This document shows, piece by piece, positions 1-6,281 of a stretch of 10,853 nucleotides of DNA. Source of the DNA: Pseudoselenomonas ruminantium (lineage in GTDB: Bacteria; Bacillota; Negativicutes; Selenomonadales; Selenomonadaceae); NCBI GenBank assembly GCA_002448495.1, contig DJYL01000065.1:1-10853 (forward strand), read 5' to 3'. Below the pieces are notes generated by a model, which was given only the letters and a program-made list of their open reading frames with translations, did not search any database and was not told the DNA's origin. The position numbers and the translations under genes are program-made. Position 1 is the stretch's first letter. Each line of letters begins with the position of its first letter.

Positions 1-31
1 GTGGGTCATTTAGTGCAACGGCGAAAAGCAT
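1..31 (-). CDS. Start of an unidentified gene, cut by the left window edge
   Basis: Only about ten codons are present, reading leftward from an ATG at 31-29 as MLFAVALNDP. The start is supported by a GGAGG at 41-37, five bases upstream, and by a TTGACA hexamer at 85-80 with a weak -10 (TAAGTT) 17 bp further on. The residues are too few to name a family. The frame also stays open upstream of this ATG, so the true start could lie further right, but the Shine-Dalgarno favours this one. It lies downstream of the AEC carrier on the same strand and appears to have its own promoter. Confidence 0.35.
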   Translation of the reverse strand, partial: MLFAVALNDP

Positions 32-56
32 TACCACCTCCGCCCCACTGCGCTGT

Positions 57-85
57 AACTTAAAAAATAAAGTTCGTATTGTCAA
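57..85 (-). promoter_or_regulatory. Putative sigma-70 promoter for the gene leaving the left edge
   Basis: Reading leftward there is a perfect TTGACA -35 at 85-80 and, after 17 bp, TAAGTT at 62-57, which matches only three of six -10 consensus bases. The predicted start near position 50 would leave a leader of about 20 bases containing the GGAGG at 41-37. The strong -35 and sensible geometry support it and the weak -10 is against it. The rest of 1-122 shows no further gene and no hairpin terminator behind the AEC carrier. Confidence 0.4.
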
Positions 86-122
86 ACTGTAATTTATATG
101 TGTGGATGTTCATTGGGGCTGC

Positions 123-1076
123 TTAATGCAAACAGAGGAACAGCAGGGGGAATATCAGCAGGAGGTAGGCGGCTGTGGTGATGACGAAGGAGGATACGGC
201 CATATCGACGTTGAGCTTGTAGATTTTGGCAGCCAGTACGGCATTGATGGCGGTGGGACAGAAGGTGAGGATGGTGAGGGTTCCGCGCAGAATGGGGTCA
301 GTGATGATGAGCCAGGTCAGGGCGATAAAGATAGCCGGTGTGATGACGAAACGCAGCAAGGTCAGAGTGCGCACATCGCGGGCGTATTGCCGGACTTTGC
401 CAAAGTCGATGAGAAAGCCCACGGGCAGCATGGCAATCCAGGCGGCGATATGGACGAGACTTTGGAAGATGGAGCCTAAGATTTCGGGACGGGCAATGCC
501 GTTGGCGTTTAAGATGAGACCTCCTGCCATGCCCAGAAGGCTCAGCTGGTTGATGGAAAAGAACATTTCCCGAAAGCTGTGGCTGCGGCTGGACTTGCGG
601 ACGGCAGCGGTGTGTTTCAGGTAGTAGAACTGAGCCAGAGGAAAAACCACAATACAGAGCAGGACATTCTGTGTGGTGCCAATCAGCTGGGAGTAAGCAA
701 AGCCCTGTTCATTGTAGAGAATGAAGGCGCAGACACCGCCCAAAGTGCCCAGATTGGCCAGCATGGCACTGGCGATAAAAGAACCTCTGTCCAGCAGGTT
801 TTCAATATGCCGGGCAAAGAGCACATAGCCGATAGCTCCCGGCAGCAGTACGAGCAGCATGCCGAATAGAGGCACGAGCAGCAGGTTCCAGGACAGAGGC
901 AGTACCCAGAAGCTGAGCAGCGACAGCGTGGTGTATACACAGATTACATTAAAGCGGATAACCTTATTGATGATGTTTTCCGAAACCCAATGCCGCTGGT
1001 GCATAAAATAGCCCACGACCAGCGGCAGGATTAAATCCGTTACCACATAGAGAATACGCATGGTTGTACCGTCCAA
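123..1076 (-). CDS. AEC (auxin efflux carrier) family transporter
   Basis: This is an integral inner-membrane carrier of the AEC/PF03547 type, a family that moves small organic anions such as malate or malonate, or amino-acid-like compounds. The substrate here cannot be told from sequence. About ten hydrophobic segments fill the roughly 317-residue protein. A half-way cytoplasmic loop is rich in basic and Ser residues (AAVRKSSRSHSFRE), and the C-terminal half holds the conserved Pro-Thr-Ala-Ile-Asn break (CPTAINAVLAAKIY) followed by a last membrane span, as is usual for the family. I prefer the TTG start at 1076-1074 because GGAGGA lies at 1091-1086, nine bases upstream. The GTG at 1085 touches that Shine-Dalgarno, and the ATG at 1061 is too far from it. 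The gene stands alone, divergent from the modification cassette. No terminator hairpin is seen after the stop. Confidence 0.85.
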   Translation of the reverse strand: MDGTTMRILYVVTDLILPLVVGYFMHQRHWVSENIINKVIRFNVICVYTTLSLLSFWVLPLSWNLLLVPLFGMLLVLLPGAIGYVLFARHIENLLDRGSFIASAMLANLGTLGGVCAFILYNEQGFAYSQLIGTTQNVLLCIVVFPLAQFYYLKHTAAVRKSSRSHSFREMFFSINQLSLLGMAGGLILNANGIARPEILGSIFQSLVHIAAWIAMLPVGFLIDFGKVRQYARDVRTLTLLRFVITPAIFIALTWLIITDPILRGTLTILTFCPTAINAVLAAKIYKLNVDMAVSSFVITTAAYLLLIFPLLFLCLH

Positions 1077-1085
1077 AAAATCCAC

Positions 1086-1091
1086 TCCTCC
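1086..1091 (-). promoter_or_regulatory. Shine-Dalgarno deciding the AEC carrier start
   Basis: The reverse strand reads GGAGGA directly next to an in-frame GTG (1085-1083), which leaves no spacer for that codon. The in-frame TTG at 1076-1074 is nine bases away, a normal distance. The in-frame ATG at 1061-1059 is 24 bases away. The site therefore points to TTG as initiator. Confidence 0.6.
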
Positions 1092-1102
1092 GTATCGAAA
1101 AA

Positions 1103-1132
1103 ATTATAGGATTATCCTACCACCTTTTGCTG
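1103..1132 (-). promoter_or_regulatory. Promoter of the AEC carrier with overlapping palindrome
   Basis: Reading leftward, a perfect TATAAT -10 lies at 1108-1103. The -35 region near 1132-1126 is poor (AGCAAA-like). Transcription would start near 1097, just before the Shine-Dalgarno at 1091. A 13-bp palindrome (TAGGAT-T-ATCCTA, 1107-1119) overlaps the upstream edge of the -10. This is the position of an operator, and a weak -35 would fit an activated promoter. No regulator is encoded in the window to test this. Confidence 0.45.
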
Positions 1133-1163
1133 GCACTGTAAATGGCGTACTGGCAGGAAAATA

Positions 1164-1172
1164 TGCTATAAT
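1164..1172 (+). promoter_or_regulatory. Extended -10 promoter of the modification cassette
   Basis: TGCTATAAT at 1164-1172 is a perfect extended -10 (TG, one base, TATAAT). No good -35 is present 16-18 bp upstream, which extended -10 promoters can tolerate. The expected start is near 1179, giving a 25-base leader with the GGGAGG at 1190-1195. The spacing to the first gene of the rightward block makes this its likely promoter. Confidence 0.65.
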
Positions 1173-1203
1173 GAGAGAATGAAATAATAGGGAGGATGGC
1201 GGC

Positions 1204-2148
1204 ATGGCAGAAAAAATTAAACCGGAATTATTGCAGTTTTTACAACCGGGAGAATTGCCCTTTAAAATTCTGGTGGTGGAAAGTCTGGTTTATCTGCCCA
1301 AATTGCGGGAAATGTTTCCCTGTGCAAAGCTTTTTGCGGTGACGGCGGATGCAGATGCCATGCTGGATTATCAAGGGCTGGGTGTGGAGTTTACGGAACT
1401 TAATTATCTGGAGGCGCCGCTTCCTTATGCGTGGGAGTTTTTTGATTATATCATCTCGGATTTGACGCTGGAACAGGCGGGGCATCCGCAGGATATTGCC
1501 GCCGGTTTTTCCCGCTTTTTGAAGGAAACGGGCAGTTTTCTGACCAGTTTCCGCAATATCCGCCATTGGTCCCAGCTCATGGATTTGCTGGAGGGGCATT
1601 ATTACAATGTGGTGGCCCGCCTCTTTGCCCGGCAGGAGTTTGAACGGCTGCTCTACGCCTCTTACTATAAGATGGTCTTTATGGAGCAGCAGAAACGTCC
1701 GGCTGACGAAAAAAATCTGCAAAAACTTTTGGCGGCAGGTTTTGACAATGAAGGGGACGATTTGAACACGGAGTTTTATTTGGTGCGGGCAGACCGTTCC
1801 ATGCCGGAAATGGCGCTGTTGAAATCCATGTACACCAAGGAGCAGCGGCAGCAGCTTTCAACCTATCTGCACCGGATTGAGTATGGTGTGGAGACTGAGA
1901 AAAACTGTCGGGAGTTTTGGGCTTTTTACCGGGATACGGGGCTTTTTGCCGATTATACAGCGGCTTTTATCAAACAGGCGGTTTTTCATCCAGCGCGTTT
2001 TTACCGGCAGCTGATGGCAGAGACGGCGGCAGAACAGGCGGAAATTGGTTTGTTCCTGCACAGTGCCATGCAAAACGCCACCACGGAGGACGAAGCGCAA
2101 TATTTACAGGAACTTTTGCAGGAATGGCAGGGGATGCAGAATGCGTGA
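1204..2148 (+). CDS. Degenerate SAM-methyltransferase-like protein, function unknown
   Basis: The 314-residue soluble protein has no signal peptide or membrane span. Residues about 20-200 alternate strands and helices like a class I methyltransferase: a first strand (KILVVES, about 21-27), a second strand ending in Asp (FAVTAD, about 44-49), a fourth (FDYIISDLTLEQ, about 79-90) and a C-terminal beta hairpin (TEFYLVRAD). However, the glycine-rich GxGxG loop that holds S-adenosylmethionine after strand one is absent (VVESLVYLPKL instead), so it may not bind the cofactor. Residues about 205-314 are helical and match nothing I recognise. GGGAGG at 1190-1195 lies eight bases before the ATG. The stop overlaps the next gene by eight bases, so it is the first gene of an operon with a glycosyltransferase and a FliB-like methylase. 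A scaffold, or an inactive partner in protein modification, is possible but unproven. Confidence 0.7.
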   Translation: MAEKIKPELLQFLQPGELPFKILVVESLVYLPKLREMFPCAKLFAVTADADAMLDYQGLGVEFTELNYLEAPLPYAWEFFDYIISDLTLEQAGHPQDIAAGFSRFLKETGSFLTSFRNIRHWSQLMDLLEGHYYNVVARLFARQEFERLLYASYYKMVFMEQQKRPADEKNLQKLLAAGFDNEGDDLNTEFYLVRADRSMPEMALLKSMYTKEQRQQLSTYLHRIEYGVETEKNCREFWAFYRDTGLFADYTAAFIKQAVFHPARFYRQLMAETAAEQAEIGLFLHSAMQNATTEDEAQYLQELLQEWQGMQNA

Positions 2149-2836
2149 TGAATTGTTGGACGAAACGAAGATTGCCTTTATTACCTGTGTGAATAGCGAC
2201 GACTGGTACAGTGAATGCCGTCTGTATCTGGAAAGCCTTAGCATACCGGAGGACATGACGGCAGAGTTTATCCCCGTGAGGGGGGCGTCTTCCATGTGTG
2301 CCGGTTATAATGAAGGCATGGGAAAGACCAATGCCCGATATAAGGTCTATCTCCATCAGGATACGCTGGTGGTGAATAAACATCTGGTACAGGACTTACG
2401 CCATATTTTTGCCGATAAATCTGTAGGGGCTGTCGGGGTGATTGGCTGCCGCAGCCTGCCTGAAAGCGGTGTATGGTGGGATGGACTGAGGACCTATGGA
2501 CGGGTGCTGCATGCCTGTGAGCCGGAAAGCGTGGTGGATTCCCACTGCCGCGAACCAGAAGGGGAATATCAGGAAGTGGAGGCCGTGGATGGTCTGTTTA
2601 TTGCGACCCAATATGATATACGTTGGCGGGAAGATATCTTTACGGGCTGGCATCTTTACGATACATCTTTGTGCAAGGAAATGCAGCGGGCGGGGTATAA
2701 GGTGGTAGTGCCCAATCAGGAGCAGGATTTTTGGTGTATTCACTGTCCGAAGGAAAAGCCTCTGGCCTATGAGTACAAGGGCTATCAGAAGGCGTTTATC
2801 CGCGAATACGGCAGTGAACTTAACCCAGAGGTGTGA
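2141..2836 (+). CDS. GT2-like glycosyltransferase (Glyco_tranf_2_5 type)
   Basis: This 231-residue protein has a short GT-A fold. It opens with a beta strand (KIAFITCVN, residues 10-18), followed by the conserved GASSMCAGYNEGM stretch (48-60), the acidic nucleotide-sugar loop YLHQD (70-74), and a C-terminal acceptor/catalytic region with AVDGLFIA (148-155) and FTGWHLYD (167-174). This order is that of the PF13712 glycosyltransferases, which are often found in surface-glycan or protein-glycosylation loci. The donor and acceptor sugars cannot be read from the sequence. I place the start at the ATG at 2141, which overlaps the preceding stop by eight bases and has AGGGG at 2129-2133, seven bases before it. 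The frame is open further upstream, but only inside the preceding gene. No membrane span is seen, so it should act in the cytoplasm. It is translationally coupled to both neighbours. Confidence 0.8.
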   Translation: MRDELLDETKIAFITCVNSDDWYSECRLYLESLSIPEDMTAEFIPVRGASSMCAGYNEGMGKTNARYKVYLHQDTLVVNKHLVQDLRHIFADKSVGAVGVIGCRSLPESGVWWDGLRTYGRVLHACEPESVVDSHCREPEGEYQEVEAVDGLFIATQYDIRWREDIFTGWHLYDTSLCKEMQRAGYKVVVPNQEQDFWCIHCPKEKPLAYEYKGYQKAFIREYGSELNPEV

Positions 2837-2838
2837 GC

Positions 2839-3927
2839 ATGATGGAGCAGAAAGAATTTACCTGTATTGAACCGTCGTATCTGGAAAAATTTTTTTGTGA
2901 TGGCAGTAAATGCGGTGGTTCTCTTTGCTGTTACGGCTGGCAGCAGATTCTCGATGATGCTGCTCTGGCCCGTTACCGCGCCCTGACAGGCGATGAAGGA
3001 GAGAAACTGCGTCAAGGGCTGGTATACTTGCCGGAGGCCGAGAATTTCGGTTTCCGGCACAAAGATGATCACTGTGTATTTTTGCGGGCAGACGGGTTAT
3101 GCGGCCTGCAAATTCAATATGGAGCACAGATGCTCACGGATGTATGTGCGGAATATCCCCGCAAGACCCGGCTTTTCCCGGAGAACACTTTGGAGCGGGC
3201 GTTATGCGTAACCTGTCCGGTAGCGGCTGAACTGATTCTGCAAAATGAAGAACCGATTCAGCTGGTACAGCGGCAGATTCAATCGACCCGCAGCCAGTAT
3301 TTTCAGCCGGCAGGAGAGGCGGAGAACTTGCAGGTCTTGAATTTTTTTGACTGGCAGGCAAGAGGCATGGAAATCTTACAGGACAGAACCTTGTCCCTGA
3401 ATCAGCGGCTGAGCATGCTTTTGCAGGAATTGGCTGCGGCTGATGAAAAACTGCCATGGGGCCGGGACACGGAAGACAGCATCTGGACTCCATGGAATCT
3501 GGTTCGGCAGGCAGAGTTTTTCTGCCGTTTTACCGCGGGGATTGAGGATAATACGCAGCAGACGCAAAACTATCTGGCTGTGGCTGAAAGCCTTGAACTG
3601 CAGAAAATGGATGGGATACGGGCAGAGCTGGAGGAGAAAATCGAACAGTCCTATGGCCTGATGCTGGAAAATTATCTGGTCAATGAATGGTTCAAGGAAC
3701 TTTATCCCTGTGCGGTTTTGGGGACATACGCTTATAACGGCCTGTATTTTGTGGTACAATGGGAGATATGGAAATTTTTGCTGCTGCTGGAGCTGAATGG
3801 GAAGAACGGGCAGGAGGAGGTGCCTGCTGTTATTCGGAGAACCGCCGGATGGCTGGCTTCCCGGCTCAATCACTATACGGCTGCCCGCGATGTACTGATG
3901 GAGCTTTTGCGGATAAATAAAGGATAA
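2839..3927 (+). CDS. fliB: FliB-like flagellin lysine-N-methylase
   Basis: FliB proteins methylate surface lysines of flagellin and belong to the cysteine-rich CxxCxxCC family (PF03692 type), which binds a metal or iron-sulfur centre. The 362-residue product shows the family's N-terminal pattern: C20-x4-C25-x4-C30-C31 followed by YGW, then C79 and C88 (CVFLRADGLC), C103 in DVCAEYPRKTR, and C123/C126 in LCVTCPVAAELIL. One cysteine often found before the YPR motif is a threonine here. The C-terminal 230 residues are helical. The start is ATG at 2839, with GAGGTG at 2828-2833 five bases before it (ATG 2842 is equally possible). A GTG at 2833 lies inside that Shine-Dalgarno and is unlikely. The gene follows the glycosyltransferase almost without a gap. 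No flagellin is in the window, so flagellin as target is known from the family, not shown here. Confidence 0.82.
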   Translation: MMEQKEFTCIEPSYLEKFFCDGSKCGGSLCCYGWQQILDDAALARYRALTGDEGEKLRQGLVYLPEAENFGFRHKDDHCVFLRADGLCGLQIQYGAQMLTDVCAEYPRKTRLFPENTLERALCVTCPVAAELILQNEEPIQLVQRQIQSTRSQYFQPAGEAENLQVLNFFDWQARGMEILQDRTLSLNQRLSMLLQELAAADEKLPWGRDTEDSIWTPWNLVRQAEFFCRFTAGIEDNTQQTQNYLAVAESLELQKMDGIRAELEEKIEQSYGLMLENYLVNEWFKELYPCAVLGTYAYNGLYFVVQWEIWKFLLLLELNGKNGQEEVPAVIRRTAGWLASRLNHYTAARDVLMELLRINKG

Positions 3928-3949
3928 GTGGGCAGAAGCGTAGAATCAA

Positions 3950-3955
3950 TATAAT
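3950..3955 (+). promoter_or_regulatory. Possible -10 of an internal promoter before the GT41 gene
   Basis: A perfect TATAAT lies in the 70-bp gap between the FliB-like gene and the GT41 gene. There is no good -35 at 16-18 bp (about 3926-3933 reads aagtggg) and no TG extension. There is also no terminator in the gap, so read-through from the upstream operon is likely and this would be at most a supplementary promoter. Confidence 0.3.
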
Positions 3956-3997
3956 AATGCGTAGGCATTTAGATAAATCTTGGGAGTTAGTCTGTTT

Positions 3998-5716
3998 ATG
4001 GATCATGATACGTTAAATTGGCTTAATCTGGCGGATAAGTTTGCTGGCGAGGGCGACCCGAAGGGCATGAGAGCCTGTGCACGGGAGCTTTGGCAGCTGA
4101 ATGAGGAAAGCATGGATGGGGCGGCTGTTATGGCTGAAGCGGCTCTTTACACAGGGGACTATGAGGAAGCCCATGCCCTGCTGGACGAAATTCTGCGCAA
4201 AAAGCCGCAGCATCTACGGGGACGCTTAGTGGCGGCGGGCTTGGCCGCTGTGGAATTTCGCCTCGATGCGGAAATCCCGGAACTGAATAAGTTGGTTAAT
4301 GAGTTAGAACGCAAGCTATGGGCACTGACTCCTGATGAACCCTATTATAAAATCATTCTTTATATGCTGCAGAAAGCGCAGGGGTGGCTGGCTGATGCCT
4401 ATTATCTGGCCGCCCAGCCGGAAAAGTCAGCGGCTTTGATGTTAGCCTATAGTAAAAAAGCGGCCACGAACGAAGAAAAGGCCCTGACCTATAGCAAGTA
4501 TCTCTTTATGCGCAATTATCGGGAACTTGGTTCTTTGGAGGGCAGGGAATTGGCGGAGCGATATGAGTCCCTGCTGAATGTTACGCCCTACCTGCATGAT
4601 CAGGTAAAGAAACTCCCCGACAAAAAACTGCGTATAGGTTATTTGTCGCCGGATTTCCGTCAGCATGCAGTGGCTAATTTTGTGGCGCCGCTTTTGAAAA
4701 ATTTTGATGGCAATCGCTTCAGCGTATATGCCTATTCCACCGGCAAACGGGATGAAGTAACCAAACGGCTGATGGCTTCACCGGTTACCTGGCGTGACCT
4801 CAGAGGCCGCAGCCCACGGACAGCCGCACGGCTGATTGCCGAAGATAATATTGATATTCTGGTTGACCTTTCCGGGCACAGCAATGATAACTGCATGCCG
4901 ATTATGGCATTGCGTCCGGCACCTGTACAGGTGGCTGGTATTGGTTATATGAATACCACCGGGCTTTCTACGGTGGATTACTTCTTGTCCGATGAAGTTT
5001 GCCTGCCCAGCGGGGATATGGCTGAACAAGGCTTTACAGAAAAAATCCTGCGCCTGCCGCACTCCCACCTTTGCTATGTACCGGGAGCTGTGCGGGAAAT
5101 TCCTCCGGCAGGGACAGAAGCACCATGCTTGAAGAATGGCTTTGTGACTTTTGGTTCCTTTAACAATCTGGCTAAGGTGACAGATGAAACCCTGCTCCTT
5201 TGGCGGGGAATACTCGAACAGGTTCATAGTTCCAAACTGGTATTGAAAGGGAAAATTTGCAGCATTGATTCAGGCCGGGCCATTTTGCGGGACAGACTGA
5301 AGCGTCTCAGTTTTGATTTGGCGCGGGTGGAAATGCGTCCCTATAGTCCGGATTATATGGAACAGTACAGAGATATTGATATCGCTTTGGATACGATGCC
5401 GTATAATGGCGGCCTGACTACCTGTGAGGCGCTCTTTATGGGAGTGCCGGTAGTGAGCATCCGCGGGCGCCGTCATGGTTCACGTTTTGGCGCATCTATT
5501 TTGGTGAATGCCGGAGTCAAGGAACTGATGGTGGAAAACGACATCAACTATGTGCGCCGGGCGGTGCAGCTGGGCAATTCGCCGGAACTTATCGGTGCGT
5601 ATCACTCAGGACTGCGGGCAAATCTTTTGAAATCGCCGTTGATGGATGTCAAAAATTATATGCAGGAACTCGAAAGTGGATATTGTGCGATATGGCGAAA
5701 TTTTTGCACAATATAA
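3998..5716 (+). CDS. TPR-GT41 (SPINDLY/OGT-like) protein O-glycosyltransferase
   Basis: The product has 572 residues. Residues about 1-205 are helix pairs of the tetratricopeptide type (for example MAEAALYTGDYEEAHALLDEIL), expected to hold the protein substrate. Residues about 212-570 are a GT41 catalytic domain, which transfers GlcNAc or another sugar from UDP to Ser/Thr. By comparison with human OGT the key positions are present: His223 in SPDFRQHAVANF, Lys393 in FNNLAKVT, and Asp465 in IALDTMPYNGGLTT. The typical C-terminal SPLMDVKNYMQELES is also present. The start is ATG 3998 with GGGAG at 3982-3986; an in-frame TTG at 3980 lacks a Shine-Dalgarno. Bacterial relatives include TPR-GT41 enzymes that glycosylate flagellin. 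With a FliB-like methylase and another glycosyltransferase immediately upstream, flagellin glycosylation is the best guess. No signal peptide is seen, so it is cytoplasmic. Confidence 0.88.
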   Translation: MDHDTLNWLNLADKFAGEGDPKGMRACARELWQLNEESMDGAAVMAEAALYTGDYEEAHALLDEILRKKPQHLRGRLVAAGLAAVEFRLDAEIPELNKLVNELERKLWALTPDEPYYKIILYMLQKAQGWLADAYYLAAQPEKSAALMLAYSKKAATNEEKALTYSKYLFMRNYRELGSLEGRELAERYESLLNVTPYLHDQVKKLPDKKLRIGYLSPDFRQHAVANFVAPLLKNFDGNRFSVYAYSTGKRDEVTKRLMASPVTWRDLRGRSPRTAARLIAEDNIDILVDLSGHSNDNCMPIMALRPAPVQVAGIGYMNTTGLSTVDYFLSDEVCLPSGDMAEQGFTEKILRLPHSHLCYVPGAVREIPPAGTEAPCLKNGFVTFGSFNNLAKVTDETLLLWRGILEQVHSSKLVLKGKICSIDSGRAILRDRLKRLSFDLARVEMRPYSPDYMEQYRDIDIALDTMPYNGGLTTCEALFMGVPVVSIRGRRHGSRFGASILVNAGVKELMVENDINYVRRAVQLGNSPELIGAYHSGLRANLLKSPLMDVKNYMQELESGYCAIWRNFCTI

Positions 5717-5723
5717 AAAACAC

Positions 5724-5752
5724 TTGCTTTTTTGAACAAAACAATATATAAT
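5724..5752 (+). promoter_or_regulatory. Sigma-70 promoter of the zinc-ribbon gene
   Basis: TTGCTT at 5724-5729 is followed after exactly 17 bp by a perfect TATAAT at 5747-5752. Transcription should start near 5759, leaving an unusually long leader of about 100 bases before the ATG at 5863. The leader has a run of G-rich trimers (5799-5820) and a T-rich stretch (5830-5845), but I see no convincing stable hairpin or known riboswitch. No GC hairpin terminator for the preceding GT41 gene is visible between 5717 and the promoter. Confidence 0.7.
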
Positions 5753-5862
5753 AATAGTTATGGACGTTCTTTTTCTCGGCGTAATCTACAGAAACACTAG
5801 GGGACTCAGGGATACAGGGAACATCTAAATATTATTTTCTTTTTAGGTAAGGGGATTATCTT

Positions 5863-6153
5863 ATGGCTTTTGAAGACAAAACACTGGTATGCAAAGAATG
5901 TGGGAAGGAATTTACGTTCACCGCTGGTGAGCAGGAATTCTACGCTGAGAAGGGGTTTGAAAACGAACCGGCTCGCTGCCGCGATTGCCGCGACAAGCGC
6001 CGCCGCAGCCGTGATGGCGGTGAAGCCCGTCCGATGTTCAAGGTAGTTTGCGCAGAATGCGGCAAGGAAACGGAAGTTCCGTTTGAACCGAAAAACGACC
6101 GTCCGGTATACTGCCGTGACTGCTTCAACAAAAAAAGAGGCGAAGCAATGTAA
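5863..6153 (+). CDS. Small double zinc-ribbon protein, function unknown
   Basis: This 96-residue basic protein is built of two tandem zinc ribbons joined by an Arg-rich linker (RDKRRRSRDGG, 43-53). Ribbon one uses C10-x2-C13 and C39-x2-C42 and carries the family signature EQEFYAEKGFENEPARC, as in the 'probable zinc-ribbon domain' (PF13451-like) proteins. Ribbon two uses C63-x2-C66 and C84-x2-C87, ending PVYCRDCFNKKR. All eight ligands are present. Such proteins are common in Firmicutes and have no established role. The Arg-rich linker and zinc sites suggest nucleic-acid or ribosome contact, which is inference. It is monocistronic, with its own promoter and a long leader. The Shine-Dalgarno AAGGGG (5849-5854) is eight bases before the ATG. 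Confidence 0.85.
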   Translation: MAFEDKTLVCKECGKEFTFTAGEQEFYAEKGFENEPARCRDCRDKRRRSRDGGEARPMFKVVCAECGKETEVPFEPKNDRPVYCRDCFNKKRGEAM

Positions 6154-6163
6154 TTATTAGCAC

Positions 6164-6191
6164 TTGCAGATTTTCTGTAGTGTGTTATACT
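6164..6191 (+). promoter_or_regulatory. Promoter of the amino-acid binding protein gene
   Basis: TTGCAG at 6164-6169 is followed after 16 bp by TATACT at 6186-6191, preceded by TG at 6183-6184 (extended -10). The start would be near 6198, giving an 84-base leader that includes the strong hairpin at 6208-6240. This places the hairpin inside the leader instead of simply behind the zinc-ribbon gene. Confidence 0.55.
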
Positions 6192-6207
6192 TACATTGTG
6201 CGTGACG

Positions 6208-6244
6208 AGTGGAGTTTGAGCGAAGCGCTCAGACTCCACTTTTG
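6208..6244 (+). terminator. Strong hairpin: terminator of the zinc-ribbon gene or leader attenuator
   Basis: The arms 6208-6222 and 6226-6240 pair over 15 bp (14 Watson-Crick and one G-U) around an AAG loop. The following T run is short (TTTTG at 6240-6244), and a second run of eight T lies at 6258-6265, so intrinsic termination would be partial. It sits 55 bp after the zinc-ribbon stop, but also just downstream of a promoter-like sequence at 6164-6191. Its right arm (6234-6240) could instead pair with the Shine-Dalgarno region 6268-6274. The structure is certain; its role is open. Confidence 0.65.
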
Positions 6245-6281
6245 TATCATTGTAAATTTTTTTTGAGAGTGGGGATTATCT

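Noticed and set aside
102..624. Plus-strand frames opposite the AEC carrier
   Set aside because: The translations are low-complexity Gly/Asp/Glu or basic strings, while the minus strand gives a coherent membrane protein.
1240..1722. Minus-strand open frame of 160 codons
   Set aside because: It lies wholly inside the methyltransferase-like gene, which has promoter, Shine-Dalgarno and operon continuity. No Shine-Dalgarno or domain supports the antisense frame.
3376..3873. Minus-strand open frame of 165 codons
   Set aside because: Shadow of the FliB-like gene; composition is unlike a real protein and no start signal is present.
3980..3997. TTG start six codons upstream for the GT41 gene
   Set aside because: No Shine-Dalgarno lies before 3980, and the GGGAG at 3982-3986 would be inside the coding sequence; it instead serves ATG 3998.
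5715..5735. A-run/T-run pairing behind the GT41 gene as terminator
   Set aside because: The stem would be only A-T pairs with no GC core, too weak for intrinsic termination. The T run is part of the spacer of the next promoter.
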